Source: Paludibacteraceae bacterium
GTDB taxonomy: Bacteria; Bacteroidota; Bacteroidia; Bacteroidales; Paludibacteraceae
Reading direction: 5' to 3'
Assembly (NCBI GenBank): GCA_016297215.1
Contig: JAEDGZ010000008.1
Coordinates: forward strand, 1 to 64,000
DNA length: 64,000 bases
Shown: positions 1-8,933 of the stretch, in pieces
Numbering within the stretch: the stretch's first letter is position 1
How the letters are laid out: each line of letters begins with the position of its first letter
Position numbers and translations under genes: made by a program
Notes under the pieces: model-generated
Databases searched by the model: none
What the model was told of the DNA's origin: nothing
Seen by the model: only the letters and a program-made list of their open reading frames with translations

Positions 1-1293
1 CTGGACGGCGTCCTGTCGGGTGCCGTGGCGAGCACGCCCGCGCTGGCGGCGGTGCAGCAGGCGTGTCAGGACGTGATAGGCAGCGTATCGCCCTCTGTAG
101 CAACGGGTTATGCCGTGGCGTACCCCTTGGCGATAGTCGGCACTATCCTCGCGATGGAACTCCTCCGCCTGCTCTTTCGCGTGCGCCTGCCCGAGGAGCA
201 AGCGAGGCTGAAAGCCGAGGGCAAGGAGCGCTCCGAGGAGCCCGTGTGCGTGGATATCACGCTCCGCAACCCCCAACTGCCGCTCATGACTATCCACGAC
301 CTGCGCCGCCTCTGCCCCATCCGCGAGATGGTCGTCAGCCGCGTCATACGACCCGACGGCTCGGATGAACTCATCCACGAGCAGACCACTTTCGGCAACG
401 GCGACACCATCCGCGTGCTCACCGACAAACAGCATGTGGACACCCTCCGCCTGCTCGGCACACTCAAGAACTACAGTTTTCGCTCGCGCGAACACTCCGA
501 CCACCTCGTCTCGCGTCGTATCGTGGTAACGCGCCCCGAGTGCAACGGCAAGCGTATCGCCTCGTTCAACCTCCGGCAGCAGTACCACGCCACCATCACG
601 CGCGTCAACCGTGCGGGTATCGACCTGCTCGCCACGCCCGAGTTGGTCTTGCAGTTGGGCGACCGCCTCGTCGTCGTGGGCGACCGCAGCGATGTGCAGC
701 GCGTGGCGGATACCTTCGGCAACGAACTGAAACGCTTGGACCTGCCCAACCTCCTGCCTGTCTTTTTCGGCATCGTGTTGGGTATCTGCTTGGGGTTGCT
801 GCCTGTTCCTTTGCCATTCCTCCACCAGACTTTCCGCCTCGGGTTGGCGGGCGGCGCGCTCATCGTCGCCCTGCTCATCGGGCGCTTTGGACCCTACTAC
901 AACATGGTTACTTTCGCCACCACCTCGGCGAACATGATGCTCCGTCAGGTAGGGCTCACCCTCTTCCTCGCGGCGTTGGGGCTGGAGGCAGGCGAACAGT
1001 TCGTCCCCACCATCCTCTCGGGCGGCTATATGTGGGTGTTATACGGCTTTATCATCACCATCGTGCCGCTCCTGATAGTCGGCGGCATAGCCTATAAAGC
1101 GCTGAAAATGAATTACTTCAAGGTTGTTGGATTGTTGGCTGGCGCGATGACGGCAGCGCCTGCTTTGGCGTATGCCGAGTCGTTCGCCGACGACAACGAC
1201 CAAGCCTCCGTCTGCTACGCCACGGTCTATCCTCTCACCACTTTTCTTCGCGTCATGGCTGCCCAACTACTCATCATCTTCTTCTGCTCATAA
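1..1293 (+). CDS. AspT/YidE-type transporter, C-terminal part (5' end outside window)
   Basis: The reading frame is open to base 1, so this is the end of a longer gene; full members have about 550 residues. Just after the left edge it reads GAVASTPALAA, the conserved motif of the first membrane half. Next come two cytoplasmic RCK-C/TrkA-C-like domains (roughly nt 220-480 and 500-730), then a second membrane half with several hydrophobic helices and the matching motif GAMTAAPALAYA near nt 1140. This repeat-RCK-RCK-repeat plan is that of the aspartate:alanine exchanger / YidE-YbjL family in the inner membrane. The substrate cannot be read from sequence. The GTG at nt 25 is an internal Val codon, not a credible start. 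Confidence 0.85.
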   Translation: MDGVLSGAVASTPALAAVQQACQDVIGSVSPSVATGYAVAYPLAIVGTILAMELLRLLFRVRLPEEQARLKAEGKERSEEPVCVDITLRNPQLPLMTIHDLRRLCPIREMVVSRVIRPDGSDELIHEQTTFGNGDTIRVLTDKQHVDTLRLLGTLKNYSFRSREHSDHLVSRRIVVTRPECNGKRIASFNLRQQYHATITRVNRAGIDLLATPELVLQLGDRLVVVGDRSDVQRVADTFGNELKRLDLPNLLPVFFGIVLGICLGLLPVPLPFLHQTFRLGLAGGALIVALLIGRFGPYYNMVTFATTSANMMLRQVGLTLFLAALGLEAGEQFVPTILSGGYMWVLYGFIITIVPLLIVGGIAYKALKMNYFKVVGLLAGAMTAAPALAYAESFADDNDQASVCYATVYPLTTFLRVMAAQLLIIFFCS

Positions 1294-1317
1294 TACTATG
1301 TCGTTTGTAGTATTTTT

Positions 1318-1361
1318 AATCACTCGGTAATCACTCGGTAATCACCCGATAATCACCCGAT
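1318..1361 (+). repeat. 11-bp tandem repeat, four units
   Basis: Four head-to-tail 11-mers, two AATCACTCGGT followed by two AATCACCCGAT. The unit is related to the inverted 11-mer array at 43785-43826. It lies between the transporter stop and the next promoter. Confidence 0.85.
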
Positions 1362-1465
1362 AAGTTATTAGGTTCACAGCCTATCTGTTTGCTTGTGGAT
1401 TTTATGTTATATAACATTATTTGCTGTTTTTGGACTTGTTTTCTGCGAAAAAAAGCACATTAGTG

Positions 1466-1496
1466 TTGCACATGTGAAAAATAAAGTGTAACTTTG
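1466..1496 (+). promoter_or_regulatory. Bacteroidetes-type promoter for the first amylase gene
   Basis: TTG at 1466-1468, 20-bp spacer, TAACTTTG at 1489-1496. This fits the Bacteroidetes -33/-7 consensus and lies 26 bp before the ATG of the first GH13 gene. Confidence 0.75.
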
Positions 1497-1521
1497 CAGC
1501 AGAAATCAATAACCAACTAAC

Positions 1522-3639
1522 ATGAAAAACCACATTCTTTATCTTACTCTACCTCTGTTGTTGGCGGCGTGTGCCAATAGCAAGACGCCCGTAGAGCGGA
1601 TTGCTACGGGCGAGCCCATCAAACCTATTCGTATGGTGGCGGACACCACCGAAATCTACACTACCGACTATCTGCCGCTCTTGATGGCGCAGAACGGTCA
1701 GGTAGCGGACTTGTTTTGGATAGCCTCCGACCGGCTGGAAGTGATTCTGCCGGACGGTACTGCTGACCTTGCCGAGAACGCGCTGCCCGAGCGCATGCTG
1801 CTTGTCAACCACGACAACAACATGCAGGCGCTATTGGTGTTCGACGGCAAGGAAGGTATCGTGGTCCCCGTGTTGCCGAACAAGCCCGTGAAGCCCGCGC
1901 TGGTGTCGGAGAAGTACGAAGACGGCTGTCTCACGGTGCGCTTCACGGAGCCGGTGGCTGACCCGCGGTTCATGGTGCTGCTGCAGAATACCAATGTGGA
2001 TAACGACCTCTGGACGGCGAACAGCGACGGCTCGTGGACGCTCCGCCTGAGCGAGAGCCGAGAGTTGGAGAAATGCAACAAGGGGCGTGCGTTCCTGCGT
2101 GTCTATGCCGAGGACGACGCCTATCTCTACAACGACCTGCTCATCCCCTTGCAGGACGGCGTACCCGTAACCGATGTGGCGCAACTCAACCGCCACGACG
2201 ACAACGCGCAGGTGCTCTACTCGCTGATGGTGGACCGCTTCGAGAACGGCAACACCGCCAACGATTGGAAACTCAACTCCCCCGAGGTGCTCGACATCGT
2301 GGACTACCAAGGCGGCGACTTCGCGGGTATCACCAAGCGTATCAACGAAGGTTGGTTCGATGAACTGGGTATCACCACCCTCTGGATTTCGCCTATCACC
2401 CAGAACCCGTGGACGGCATGGGGCAAATACACCTTCGACCAAAAGCCCGAAGGCACCTACGACAACAAGTTCGACCCCACGAAGCCCTATACCAAGTTCT
2501 CCGGCTACCACGGCTACTGGCCTATCTACATCACCGTCTTGGAGAAGCGCTTCGGCACGGAGGCGGAGTTCAAGGCTATGCTCGACGCTGCGCACGCGCA
2601 CAATATGAACGTGGTGCTCGACTATGTAGCCAACCACATGCACATCGAGTCGCCCACGCTGCAAGAGCACCCCACATGGCACACCGACTCCATCCTGCCC
2701 GACGGACGCCGCAACTTCGAGTTGTGGGACGAGGCACGACTGACCACATGGTTTGATGTCCATATCCCGACGCTTGACCTTGAGCGCGAGGAGGTATGCC
2801 AACCCATGACCGACTCCGCCCTCTACTGGCTGGCGAACTACGACCTCGACGGCTTCCGCCACGACGCCTGCAAGCATATCCCCTTGAACTACTGGCGCAT
2901 GCTCGGACAGAAGATGGCGGCGCGCTTCCCCGACAGGCATATATGGATGATTGGCGAGACCTACGGCGATAACCAACTCATCGGCTCCTACGTGAAGACG
3001 GGTATGCTCCCCGCGCAGTTCGACTTCAACATCTACCATACCGCTATCGACGTGCTGGGCAAGCCCAATCAGTCTATGTGCCGCATGGCGCAGACCATCG
3101 AGGCGTCGCTGGCAAGTTACGGCGCACACCATACCATGGGCAATATCTCCGGCAACCACGACAAGTGCCGCTTCATCTCCTTGGCGGGCGGGGCTGTCCG
3201 CTGGGATGAGAACGACAAGCGCGCCGGCTGGACGCGCGAGGTGGGCGTTACCGCTACTGGGGACGCAGGCGTCTCGCCTGCGGAAAGAAGCGCTCGCGAA
3301 GAGGCTGCCTACAAAGCCGCGATGTTGCTCGAGGTCATCAACCTGACCATCCCGGGCGTGCCCTGTATCTACCAGGGCGATGAGTACGGACAGGCGGGCG
3401 CCAACGACCCCGACAACCGACAGATGATGCGCTTCGGCGGACTGACCGAACGCGAGCAGGCATTCCGCCAAGAGGTGCAAGACCTCATCCGCCTGCGCCG
3501 CTCCTCTATGCCGCTCCTCTATGGCGACTACATCCCCGTGGAGACTACCGACAGCCGCTTGGTCTTCGACCGTATCTACCTCGGCGACCGCGTCCGAGTA
3601 ACCATCGACCTCCCCTCGCTCTCCTACACCATCGAATAA
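1522..3639 (+). CDS. GH13 alpha-amylase family lipoprotein
   Basis: A 705-residue protein with a lipoprotein signal (LLLAAC at residues 12-17), so probably tethered to the outer membrane or in the periplasm. An N-terminal all-beta region of about 220 residues precedes a GH13 (beta/alpha)8 barrel. The four GH13 regions are visible: DYVANH with Asp367, GFRHDACKH with the nucleophile Asp448, GETYG with the acid/base Glu479, and GNHDK with the transition-state Asp547. GH13 enzymes cleave or transfer alpha-1,4/1,6-glucosidic bonds; the exact substrate is unknown. Residues around 579-587 (TGDAGVSPA) come from a dispersed palindromic repeat inserted in frame between region IV and the C-terminal strand. 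The second GH13 lipoprotein follows after 93 bp, so the two are likely co-transcribed for starch or maltodextrin use. No SusC/D or regulator is in the window. Confidence 0.9.
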   Translation: MKNHILYLTLPLLLAACANSKTPVERIATGEPIKPIRMVADTTEIYTTDYLPLLMAQNGQVADLFWIASDRLEVILPDGTADLAENALPERMLLVNHDNNMQALLVFDGKEGIVVPVLPNKPVKPALVSEKYEDGCLTVRFTEPVADPRFMVLLQNTNVDNDLWTANSDGSWTLRLSESRELEKCNKGRAFLRVYAEDDAYLYNDLLIPLQDGVPVTDVAQLNRHDDNAQVLYSLMVDRFENGNTANDWKLNSPEVLDIVDYQGGDFAGITKRINEGWFDELGITTLWISPITQNPWTAWGKYTFDQKPEGTYDNKFDPTKPYTKFSGYHGYWPIYITVLEKRFGTEAEFKAMLDAAHAHNMNVVLDYVANHMHIESPTLQEHPTWHTDSILPDGRRNFELWDEARLTTWFDVHIPTLDLEREEVCQPMTDSALYWLANYDLDGFRHDACKHIPLNYWRMLGQKMAARFPDRHIWMIGETYGDNQLIGSYVKTGMLPAQFDFNIYHTAIDVLGKPNQSMCRMAQTIEASLASYGAHHTMGNISGNHDKCRFISLAGGAVRWDENDKRAGWTREVGVTATGDAGVSPAERSAREEAAYKAAMLLEVINLTIPGVPCIYQGDEYGQAGANDPDNRQMMRFGGLTEREQAFRQEVQDLIRLRRSSMPLLYGDYIPVETTDSRLVFDRIYLGDRVRVTIDLPSLSYTIE
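3259..3283 (+). repeat. Palindromic repeat family A, copy inside the GH13 gene
   Basis: GCAGGCG-TCT-CGCCTGC palindrome inside the longer unit starting GGGGACGCAGG. It is read in frame as TGDAGVSPA. Confidence 0.9.
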
Positions 3640-3732
3640 CCAAGGCTCAGAATACTCTGATTACTCCGAGTACTCCGATGATTCAGAGCATGAGCCCTCT
3701 TAATTCATAATTCTTAATTAAATCAAATCACT

Positions 3733-5079
3733 ATGAAACGCTTTTCTCTTCTTTTCCTTGCCGCTATGGTGCTGGCAAGTTGCGGTTGCAAAACTGAGCA
3801 ACCCAAGACCCACACAGATTGGGCGTACAATGCTACTATCTACGAACTCAATACCCGTCAACTGACCCCCGAAGGCACGTTTGCTGCTGCCGAGGGCGTG
3901 TTGCCCGAACTCAAAGAGGCGGGTATCGACATCATCTGGGTAATGCCCTGCCAGCCTATCGGCGTCATCACGCGCAAAGGCACGCTCGGCAGTTACTATT
4001 CTATCATCGACTACTGTGCCATCAACCCCGAGTTCGGCACGCGCGCTGACTTCGAGCATTTCTTGGGCAAAGCGCACGAGATGGGCTTTAAGGTCATCCT
4101 CGACTGGGTAGCCAACCACACCGCGCCCGATAGCGAGTGGACGAAAAACGACGGCTGGCATTACCGCGACTCGTTAGGAAACCTCATGGTGCAGTACGAC
4201 TGGACGGATATCTCCAAACTCAACTACGAGAACCAAGACATGCGCCAAGAGATGCTCAAGAGCATGCGCTGGTGGATGGATACTATAGGTATCGACGGCT
4301 TCCGTTGCGACGTAGCGGGAGAGGTGCCCACCGACTTCTGGAACTGGGCGATGGCGGACATCCGCAAAGACCATCCCGACATGTTCACCCTTGCCGAGGA
4401 TGAAGCCAAGGCGCAGGAACTCACCGAGTCCGCGTTCGATATGTACTACGGCTGGGAGTTGCACCACCTGATGAACAATGTGGCGCAGGGTAAGAGCACC
4501 GTCGAAGACCTCTGGGCATACTTCGCCAAAGCCGACACCACCGTGCGCGCCAATGCCATCCGCATGAACTTCACCTCCAACCACGATGAGAACTCATGGA
4601 ACGGCACCGAGCAGGAGCGCATGGGCGCTGCCGCCCACCTCTTCGCTGCCTTCACCTACGTGGTGCCCGGCATGCCGCTTATCTACACGGGACAACTCAG
4701 CGGCAACCACCATCGTTTGGAGTTCTTCGAGAAAGACTGCATCGACCGCGTGCCCAATGCAGCAGAGTTTGAGATGTATAGGAAACTCAACGCCCTGCGC
4801 AAAGCCAACAAGGCGCTGTGGAGCCCCGAATTGGGCGCACCGATGGTGCGTATCCCCGCCGATAGCGAGAAGGTCTTCGCTTGCGCGCGCCCCTCTGCCG
4901 ACGGCAAGAACACGGTGATTGCGTTCCTCAACATGTCCCCGAGCGAGTACATTGTTAACTTCGACCTCACGGGTTTGGAAGGCGAGTACACCTCCTTCAA
5001 GACAGGCGAGACCAAGAAATATAGCACTCGCCTGACCAAAATCCTCAAACCCTGGGAAGTCTGCATCCTGACCAAATAA
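3733..5079 (+). CDS. GH13 alpha-amylase family lipoprotein, single-domain
   Basis: A 448-residue protein with a signal peptide ending in the lipobox LASC, hence a predicted lipoprotein. The catalytic barrel starts almost directly after the signal. GH13 regions: DWVANH with Asp124, GFRCDVAGE with nucleophile Asp193, LAEDE with acid/base Glu222, and SNHDEN with Asp285. A short C-terminal beta domain follows (about residues 365-448). It is shorter than its upstream neighbour and lacks that protein's N-terminal beta region. It shares the neighbour's transcription unit and ends at a strong hairpin terminator. The likely role is hydrolysis of alpha-glucans or maltooligosaccharides in the cell envelope; the specificity is unknown. 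Confidence 0.9.
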   Translation: MKRFSLLFLAAMVLASCGCKTEQPKTHTDWAYNATIYELNTRQLTPEGTFAAAEGVLPELKEAGIDIIWVMPCQPIGVITRKGTLGSYYSIIDYCAINPEFGTRADFEHFLGKAHEMGFKVILDWVANHTAPDSEWTKNDGWHYRDSLGNLMVQYDWTDISKLNYENQDMRQEMLKSMRWWMDTIGIDGFRCDVAGEVPTDFWNWAMADIRKDHPDMFTLAEDEAKAQELTESAFDMYYGWELHHLMNNVAQGKSTVEDLWAYFAKADTTVRANAIRMNFTSNHDENSWNGTEQERMGAAAHLFAAFTYVVPGMPLIYTGQLSGNHHRLEFFEKDCIDRVPNAAEFEMYRKLNALRKANKALWSPELGAPMVRIPADSEKVFACARPSADGKNTVIAFLNMSPSEYIVNFDLTGLEGEYTSFKTGETKKYSTRLTKILKPWEVCILTK

Positions 5080-5107
5080 AGATACCCCACTCGAAATAGT
5101 AAATCGT

Positions 5108-5145
5108 GGAGGTGCTTCTCGGCACCTCCATTTTTGTCTTTTTCT
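5108..5145 (+). terminator. Intrinsic terminator after the amylase pair
   Basis: Perfect 8-bp stem GGAGGTGC/GCACCTCC (5108-5115 with 5122-5129), 6-nt loop, then a T-rich tail. Confidence 0.85.
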
Positions 5146-5226
5146 GCCCTCTTGTAATGTCCCTCATAAGCAATCTATGTCTGTGTTGTGAGTTACGTTA
5201 AAATAAAACGGTTTCAAAGTCCCCTA

Positions 5227-5257
5227 TTGCGTATATCGTAAAAAAGCAGTATCTTTG
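5227..5257 (+). promoter_or_regulatory. Promoter for the AddA-like gene
   Basis: TTG at 5227-5229, 20-bp spacer, TATCTTTG at 5250-5257, about 94 bp before the start codon. Confidence 0.75.
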
Positions 5258-5350
5258 CGCCGAATTATCCATTATTGTTGCGAAATGGAATGTGAGAATT
5301 CATGATAATAAGTTCATTTTTTTAGGTTTCATGTATCAACAAGAGGTTTT

Positions 5351-8300
5351 ATGGCAATAGATTATCAACATCCTATGAATGTGTGCCGCGCTTCGGCGGG
5401 GACAGGTAAGACTTTCACGCTGGCAGCCTATTATGTAGGGCTGCTCTTGAGCGGCGAGAGTTATCGCAATATCCTTGCGGTAACCTTCACCAACAAAGCC
5501 ACCGCCGAGATGAAGGAGCGTATCTTAGGCTACCTATACGGCATAGCCACCGGCACCGGCGACGAGGCGTTTTTGAAGAAAGCATTGGAGTTGAGCGGGA
5601 AGGGTTCAGTGGATAGTGGAGGTGCAGTCTCCTGGCCGCACCAAGAGGGAAATCGAAGCGAAACTATGGTGCGGCTCCCGACTTGTCGGGATAACACTTC
5701 CAACCGCACCTCCTTGAGGGCGCGGGCAGAGCAATGCTTCCGCGAGATGTTGCTGGACTATGATAATGTGCAGGTTAGCACTATTGACTCCTTCTTGCAG
5801 ACGCTGCTGGCGGGCATGGCGAAGATGTTGGGCAAGGCGGCAGGCTTTCGCGTCGAACTGAACCTCAAACAAGTGATTACCAAGGCAGTTGACCGACTGC
5901 TTACCACCGATATGAGCCCGACCTTACAACAGATAATGGGCGACTATTTGCAGGAGCAACTGCGTCAGGAAGGGCGTTGGGATATACGGCAGACGCTCAT
6001 CAATTTGGCGCTGGACCTCTACAACGAACAGGTGCAGATGCTGGTATCGGACGGCAAGGTGGAGTTGGATGAGAAGACGATAAGTGCCTACAAACGCAGT
6101 CTGGACCGCTGGGCGCAGTTGCCCGAGATGCAGAACTTGCAGAACATGGTGGCGCAAGCAAAGACAGCCAACGAGACGTTGTCAAAGCCTGATAAACAGG
6201 TGGCGGATGCCATCACGCGCATAGAACGCTCGCTCGCTGGCGATAAGAAGCTGAAGGTGGATGACCAATTCCGTTGGCTGACGGAGAAGAAATTGGAGAA
6301 GACCACCGACCCGCTCTTGCTGCGTATCAACGAGCAGGCGGAGCGTTGCGGGAAGATGTACCGCGAGTGTATGCTTACTCGGTCGTGTCTGAACGATATG
6401 CGGCTGATGCGAAGTCTACTGCAAGAGATAGAGACCTGTCTGCAAGACGAGAACCGTATGCTGCTTGCTAAGACGGCAGACACCCTGCGCAATGCGCTCA
6501 AAGAGGGCGATGCGGACTTCGTATTGGAGAAAGCTGGTATCCGCTACAAGCACATCATGATAGACGAGTTCCAAGATACCAGCACGCTCCAATGGCAGGT
6601 GTTTCAGCCCCTGATAGCCGATGTGCTGGCAGGCGAAGGGCACACGCTGCTCATCGTGGGGGACATCAAGCAGAGCATCTACCGCTGGCGCAACGGCGAC
6701 TGGCATATCATGGCGGAACTCGGCACGGAGAACGACCCCTTCCAAGCCTATTATAACAAGGACTTTGCGCCGTTGGTGAAGAACTTCCGCTCGCGGCGAA
6801 ATGTGGTGCAGTTTAACTTGCAAACCATGATACGCGTGTGCGACCTCAATGAGGAGAATAGCAAGATAAAAGGGCTGTATGATGAAGGGTATGGTAGTGG
6901 TCAGTGGTCAGTGGTCAGTGGTCAGAACGCTGCTGAAAACCTCTCCGATTTCTACAATAGCAAGAACGATGGCGGCTTTGTGCGCCTGCGGGTGTATCCC
7001 AAGTGCAGAGCCACGAAGAAAGAGACGGCGACACTTGCTGAGCAGACCTTGCAGACGGCGAGGGTGCAGCAAGACATACTGACGGATATGTTCGCCACCA
7101 TCCGCCAACTATTGGACAAGGGCAAACGCGCATCGGACATCATGATACTGGTACGCACGAACAAACAAGCACAGCAGGTGGTGGACTTCTACAACGCGCA
7201 AGTGGAATGGCACAACGAGGTGCGTATCGTCTCCGCCGATAGTTTCCATATCGACCAATCGCAGTCCGTGCAGATGATTATCAACGCCCTCTTGGCGACC
7301 GACCCCGCGCAGAATATCGCACTTCGTTATGTGGACTTGCACCTGTCCGAGCATCACCCCGCGAAAGCGAACCTGCAAGAGCGGCTTGCAGCGACCAACG
7401 ACTTGCCGCTTTACGAGCAGGTGCAAGCCATCGTGCGCCTGCTGCTCTGCGACGAGCAAGGCTTGTTCTTGGGCGACGACCTCGCGTATGTCAACTGCTT
7501 CATGGACAAGTTGATGAACTATGTCGCCACCGAAGGCGCCAATCGGCAGGCGTTCTTGCAGTATTGGGCGGATATGATGCACACCGACTCCATCTCCGCG
7601 CCGGACAGCAACGCCATGCGTATCATGTCTATCCACTCCTCCAAGGGCTTGGAGAGCAAGACGCTGTTCATCCCCTTCTGCAACTGGGCAGTGGTGGACA
7701 AGAAGAATAATCCTAATCTCTGGTGCGAGGCTTGCGTGGAGCCGCAGGGCAATGTGAAGCGGCTGAAGCAGGTGCCTATCCCGTGGAAACAGGCGATGGA
7801 AGGCACAGACTATGAAGCGGCATATCGGCAGGAGGCGGAGGCGCAACGCGTGGATAACCTCAACCTGCTCTATGTGGCGCTCACCCGCGCTGCCGACAAC
7901 CTCTACCTCTACACCGACTGGCTTGTGCAGAAGAAGGAGGGCGAAGTGGACCCACATGTGGGGACACTGCTGATGAATGCCTATGGGCTCAAGGAGGCGG
8001 CGCTGGAGGCGTTTGAGAACTATTCAGACGAGACGAAGCCTTGCTTTGCAGAATATATCTTAGGCGAAGCGCCTTACATCCACTGCCCAAAGCAGGAGCA
8101 GAAAGCGGACTTATTCTCGTTCCGCAACGCCGAGGAGGTGCAGGCTGCCATGCAGAGCAACGACGACCAAGTGCGTTTCCGCCAGTCGCAGGAGTCGATG
8201 CTCTACGGCTTGTTCGGCGAGGAGAAGGCGGAGCAGATGATAGCGCATATCAATATCGGCTCGCTCTGCCACGATATACTGGCGCACATGGTAACGCGTG

Positions 8301-8671
8301 AAGAGCAGCAGGCGGTGGTGGAGCGTTATATGCAGCGCGGCGTGATAGAGTCGGAGGAGCAACGCCGTGAGGTGGAGTCGCTGCTGAACCGCGCATGGGA
8401 GAACCCGCAGATGTGCGAGTGGTTTGACGGTTCGTGGGACCTGCTCCGCGAGCAGGCGATGATGGTGAACGGCGAGGAGAAACGCCCCGACCGCGTGATG
8501 CTCAAAGGAGATAAAGCGATAGTGCTGGACTATAAGTTCGGCGCTCCCAATCCGAAGTACCACAAGCAGGTGGCAGACTATATGGAGGTAATGCGCCTGC
8601 TCGGCTACCGCGAAGTGGAAGGCTACCTCTGGTATGCACAACAAGGAAAATTAGAACGCGCTAATGGATGA
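5351..8671 (+). CDS. UvrD/RecB-family helicase-nuclease, AddA-like
   Basis: A 1106-residue superfamily 1 helicase with a nuclease tail, the AddA/RecB role in resecting double-strand breaks for recombination. Walker A is ASAGTGKT at residues 14-21. Further motifs are IDEFQDTS (Walker B), GDIKQSIYRWR (motif III), SIHSSKGLE, and LLYVALTRA (motif VI). Near the C-terminus, VLDYKFG gives the Asp and Lys of a PD-(D/E)XK nuclease. The AddB-like partner follows on the same strand after a 262-bp repeat-bearing gap. Two stretches look foreign to the family: residues about 86-122, made of family-B palindromes and a GTCGGGA-type inverted repeat, and residues about 516-525, made of the heptamer AGTGGTC repeated four times. 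Both keep the frame open. They probably sit in surface loops. Confidence 0.9.
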   Translation: MAIDYQHPMNVCRASAGTGKTFTLAAYYVGLLLSGESYRNILAVTFTNKATAEMKERILGYLYGIATGTGDEAFLKKALELSGKGSVDSGGAVSWPHQEGNRSETMVRLPTCRDNTSNRTSLRARAEQCFREMLLDYDNVQVSTIDSFLQTLLAGMAKMLGKAAGFRVELNLKQVITKAVDRLLTTDMSPTLQQIMGDYLQEQLRQEGRWDIRQTLINLALDLYNEQVQMLVSDGKVELDEKTISAYKRSLDRWAQLPEMQNLQNMVAQAKTANETLSKPDKQVADAITRIERSLAGDKKLKVDDQFRWLTEKKLEKTTDPLLLRINEQAERCGKMYRECMLTRSCLNDMRLMRSLLQEIETCLQDENRMLLAKTADTLRNALKEGDADFVLEKAGIRYKHIMIDEFQDTSTLQWQVFQPLIADVLAGEGHTLLIVGDIKQSIYRWRNGDWHIMAELGTENDPFQAYYNKDFAPLVKNFRSRRNVVQFNLQTMIRVCDLNEENSKIKGLYDEGYGSGQWSVVSGQNAAENLSDFYNSKNDGGFVRLRVYPKCRATKKETATLAEQTLQTARVQQDILTDMFATIRQLLDKGKRASDIMILVRTNKQAQQVVDFYNAQVEWHNEVRIVSADSFHIDQSQSVQMIINALLATDPAQNIALRYVDLHLSEHHPAKANLQERLAATNDLPLYEQVQAIVRLLLCDEQGLFLGDDLAYVNCFMDKLMNYVATEGANRQAFLQYWADMMHTDSISAPDSNAMRIMSIHSSKGLESKTLFIPFCNWAVVDKKNNPNLWCEACVEPQGNVKRLKQVPIPWKQAMEGTDYEAAYRQEAEAQRVDNLNLLYVALTRAADNLYLYTDWLVQKKEGEVDPHVGTLLMNAYGLKEAALEAFENYSDETKPCFAEYILGEAPYIHCPKQEQKADLFSFRNAEEVQAAMQSNDDQVRFRQSQESMLYGLFGEEKAEQMIAHINIGSLCHDILAHMVTREEQQAVVERYMQRGVIESEEQRREVESLLNRAWENPQMCEWFDGSWDLLREQAMMVNGEEKRPDRVMLKGDKAIVLDYKFGAPNPKYHKQVADYMEVMRLLGYREVEGYLWYAQQGKLERANG
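5618..5713 (+). repeat. Palindromic repeat family B, composite insertion inside the AddA-like gene
   Basis: First unit 5618-5642 (GGAGGTGCAGTCTCC, then GGCCGCACC). Second, split unit 5668-5713: outer arms GGTGCGG and CCGCACCTCC enclose an inner TCCCGAC/GTCGGGA hairpin. Related copies lie at 43039-43119 and 60822-60843. Confidence 0.8.
6896..6923 (+). repeat. Heptamer tandem repeat inside the AddA-like gene
   Basis: AGTGGTC repeated four times without interruption. It encodes part of GSGQWSVVSGQ. Confidence 0.9.
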
Positions 8672-8760
8672 AAGATAAATCATGGAGTTGCGGTCTATAG
8701 GTGTCGCACAATGCCCTTTACCGTCAAAGGTAACTTTAACTCCCCCACTGCTAATTAAGA

Positions 8761-8820
8761 ATTAAGAGGCGCAGCAACTCCCCCGCCTCTCCTGTAAGGA
8801 GGGGAGGGGGTACGGGGGCG
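8761..8820. repeat. Intergenic GC/purine-rich inverted repeat
   Basis: The 262-bp gap between the two Add-like genes holds CTCTCCTGTAAGGAGGGG-type pairing flanked by runs of C and G. It resembles the TCTCCCTT/AAGGGAGA palindrome found in the AddB-like gene and in the MITE. No promoter is evident here, which fits co-transcription of the two genes. Confidence 0.5.
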
Positions 8821-8933
8821 GGATGGTACACTCGGCATCCGGCCGCAAAAAAAAATGCACCCAAAAACCATGCATAAACACATAAAGGTAATCCGTCTTT
8901 CTCCTATTTCCTTAATCATTAATCCCAACAAAC

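Noticed and set aside
1831..3480. 549-codon open frame antisense to the first GH13 gene
   Set aside because: The sense strand encodes a GH13 enzyme with all catalytic motifs. The antisense frame is open only because of GC-rich codon bias and resembles no protein.
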